Part shown: positions 63,198 to 64,000 of the stretch, in pieces
How positions within the stretch are numbered: the stretch's first letter is position 1
How the letters are laid out: every line of letters begins with the position of its first letter
Source of the DNA: Desulfobacteraceae bacterium
GTDB taxonomy: Bacteria > Desulfobacterota > Desulfobacteria > Desulfobacterales > Desulfobacteraceae
Reading direction: 5' to 3'
Assembly (NCBI GenBank): GCA_016743945.1
Contig: JADGFI010000004.1
Location: forward strand, 62,001 to 126,000
Length of the DNA stretch: 64,000 nt
Made by a program: the position numbers and the translations under genes
The notes under the pieces: model-generated
What the model was told of the DNA's origin: nothing
Database searches by the model: none
What the model saw: only the letters and a program-made list of their open reading frames with translations

Positions 63198-63639
63198 GCA
63201 GTTGATCCTCCCCGGTATTTTGGACACATTGTTAAGCTACTGAAAATGAAAGAATCTCAATTTTGAATAAAAATAGCGACTATAGATGGTATACATGGTC
63301 GCTGGCCATGAATTCAAAATAGGCAGGACTGGAAGAAGAATTGTGGGGTGAACCGCCTTGAGATCAGGGTGAGTCTTATAGCGTGTCTTTGGAACAAACA
63401 ATTAAGAAAAAAATTAACCACCCCAATATATGTATGCCGCTGTCTTTTATCCTGCTGGCATTAGAATCAACTAATTTGGAGATATAGTAGATTCTGGAAA
63501 GTTACGCCAAAATAATCTTATTACATAATCAACCTTCTTTTCGATTAGATCCAGACGCTAAATTTTTCAGGAGAACGTCATTATATTATAGATATTAATT
63601 TGGAAAAATGGCTTATTGTGATGACGAAGGACCATATAA
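63198..63639. other. Intergenic region with possible IS debris
   Basis: About 440 bases without a supportable gene. Near 63200-63230 the text TGATCCTCCCCGGTATTTTG resembles ends often seen on IS3-like elements, but no transposase is visible. The remainder has stops in all frames read. Confidence 0.35.
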
Positions 63640-64000
63640 TTTAATGCAAAATTAAAAAACGGAAAGTTTGATCTGAATACTCTACTACGACATAAAGTGA
63701 AAATTCCTGATATAAACTTATCGAGTTTCCCCCGCCTTCAGCCCATGGGCATGTGGCACAACGAGGAGCGATTTTTGCCCGGTGAAGCCATTCAAGTCGA
63801 AGCCTCTTATCTGATGACATCTGCTTCAGGATCGGCTGAAGCCCTTTTTAAGCCCCTTTTGCACACATGTTAAAGGTCGTGGTGGGGTCAAGGGAACCGT
63901 CAAATCTTTAAAAGGAAAGGCCAGCTCTTATCACTTTGTTGCCCGTTTCGATATCGCATCCTATTATGATTCCATGCAGCATCATATACTCATCGGTCTT
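63640..64000 (+). pseudogene. Reverse transcriptase gene, 5' part, apparently frameshifted and cut by the window edge
   Basis: From 63866 one frame reads HVKGRGGVKGTVKSLKGKA and then HFVARFDIASYYDSMQHHIL, the start of a retroelement reverse-transcriptase domain; FDIASYYDSM contains the first catalytic Asp (motif A). The preceding residues LFKPLLHT, expected just before HVKG, lie in another frame that is open from 63640 and stops at 63871-63873. Adding CA to the CACACA run at about 63862-63867 would join them, so a 2-base deletion (mutation or sequencing error) is likely. No clear start codon with a ribosome site is seen. The class (retron-like, group II-like or unknown group) cannot be told. 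Confidence 0.7.

Noticed and set aside
1..64000. CRISPR arrays, tRNA or rRNA genes, replication origin
   Set aside because: No regularly spaced direct repeats, cloverleaf-like or rRNA-like stretches, or DnaA-box clusters were noticed on reading; this was not tested by software.

Overview
The window looks like a chromosomal segment of a strictly anaerobic, probably sulfate-reducing Desulfobacterota (Desulfobacteraceae-like) bacterium. This is inferred from an HdrA/MvhD/formate dehydrogenase electron-transfer cluster, an aldehyde ferredoxin oxidoreductase paralogue, multihaem cytochromes, a haem-binding chemoreceptor, PEP-CTERM proteins and a complete Tad pilus locus. No rRNA, tRNA or CRISPR array was seen.

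Layout. (1) 1-7736 (+): an overlapping redox operon made of HdrA-like flavoprotein (cut by the left edge), MvhD, FrhB/FdhB-like Fe-S protein, Cys-type FdhA, HdrC-like protein, a membrane ferredoxin/NapH-type fusion and a short AOR-like protein. (2) 7725-16710: MFS and LysE-type transporters, a leucine-carboxyl-methyltransferase-like protein with a small partner, a large FAD oxidoreductase convergent with an Old Yellow Enzyme-UspA fusion, and a dienoyl-CoA-isomerase-like crotonase. (3) 16752-24021 (-): branched-chain amino-acid operon ilvD-ilvB-ilvN-cimA-leuA. It is preceded by an Ile/Leu/Val-rich leader peptide and a terminator, which form a classical ribosome-mediated attenuator. (4) 24233-41852: two overlapping sensor kinases, LarB and a ParM-like actin, CmoA-CmoB (tRNA wobble uridine modification), a PEP-CTERM protein, a histidine phosphatase, arginase, a one-chain MrfA helicase-MrfB exonuclease fusion, a tetrahaem cytochrome beside a CxxCH-containing chemoreceptor, and a P460-like lipoprotein.

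(5) 42358-59640 (+): the Tad/Flp pilus locus. It holds flp, cpaA, two TadE-like pseudopilins, two tandem CpaB, a stand-alone secretin N-domain protein, CpaC, TadZ, TadA, TadB, TadC, TadD, a lipoprotein, an HtrA-like protease, a Crp-AraC composite regulator and a TadG-like protein. Two cobalamin riboswitches, each followed by an intrinsic terminator, sit in front of flp and in front of the Crp-AraC regulator gene. The predicted logic is that B12 sufficiency switches off pilus synthesis and its putative regulator. This is the most unusual feature of the window.

(6) 59827-64000: two PEP-CTERM proteins, a decayed IS1380-type transposase, a CBS-pair protein with a strong terminator, and the start of a reverse-transcriptase gene that appears frameshifted and runs off the right edge.

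Many starts were moved downstream of the longest open frame on Shine-Dalgarno evidence. All functional calls come from reading motifs by eye, without any database search.
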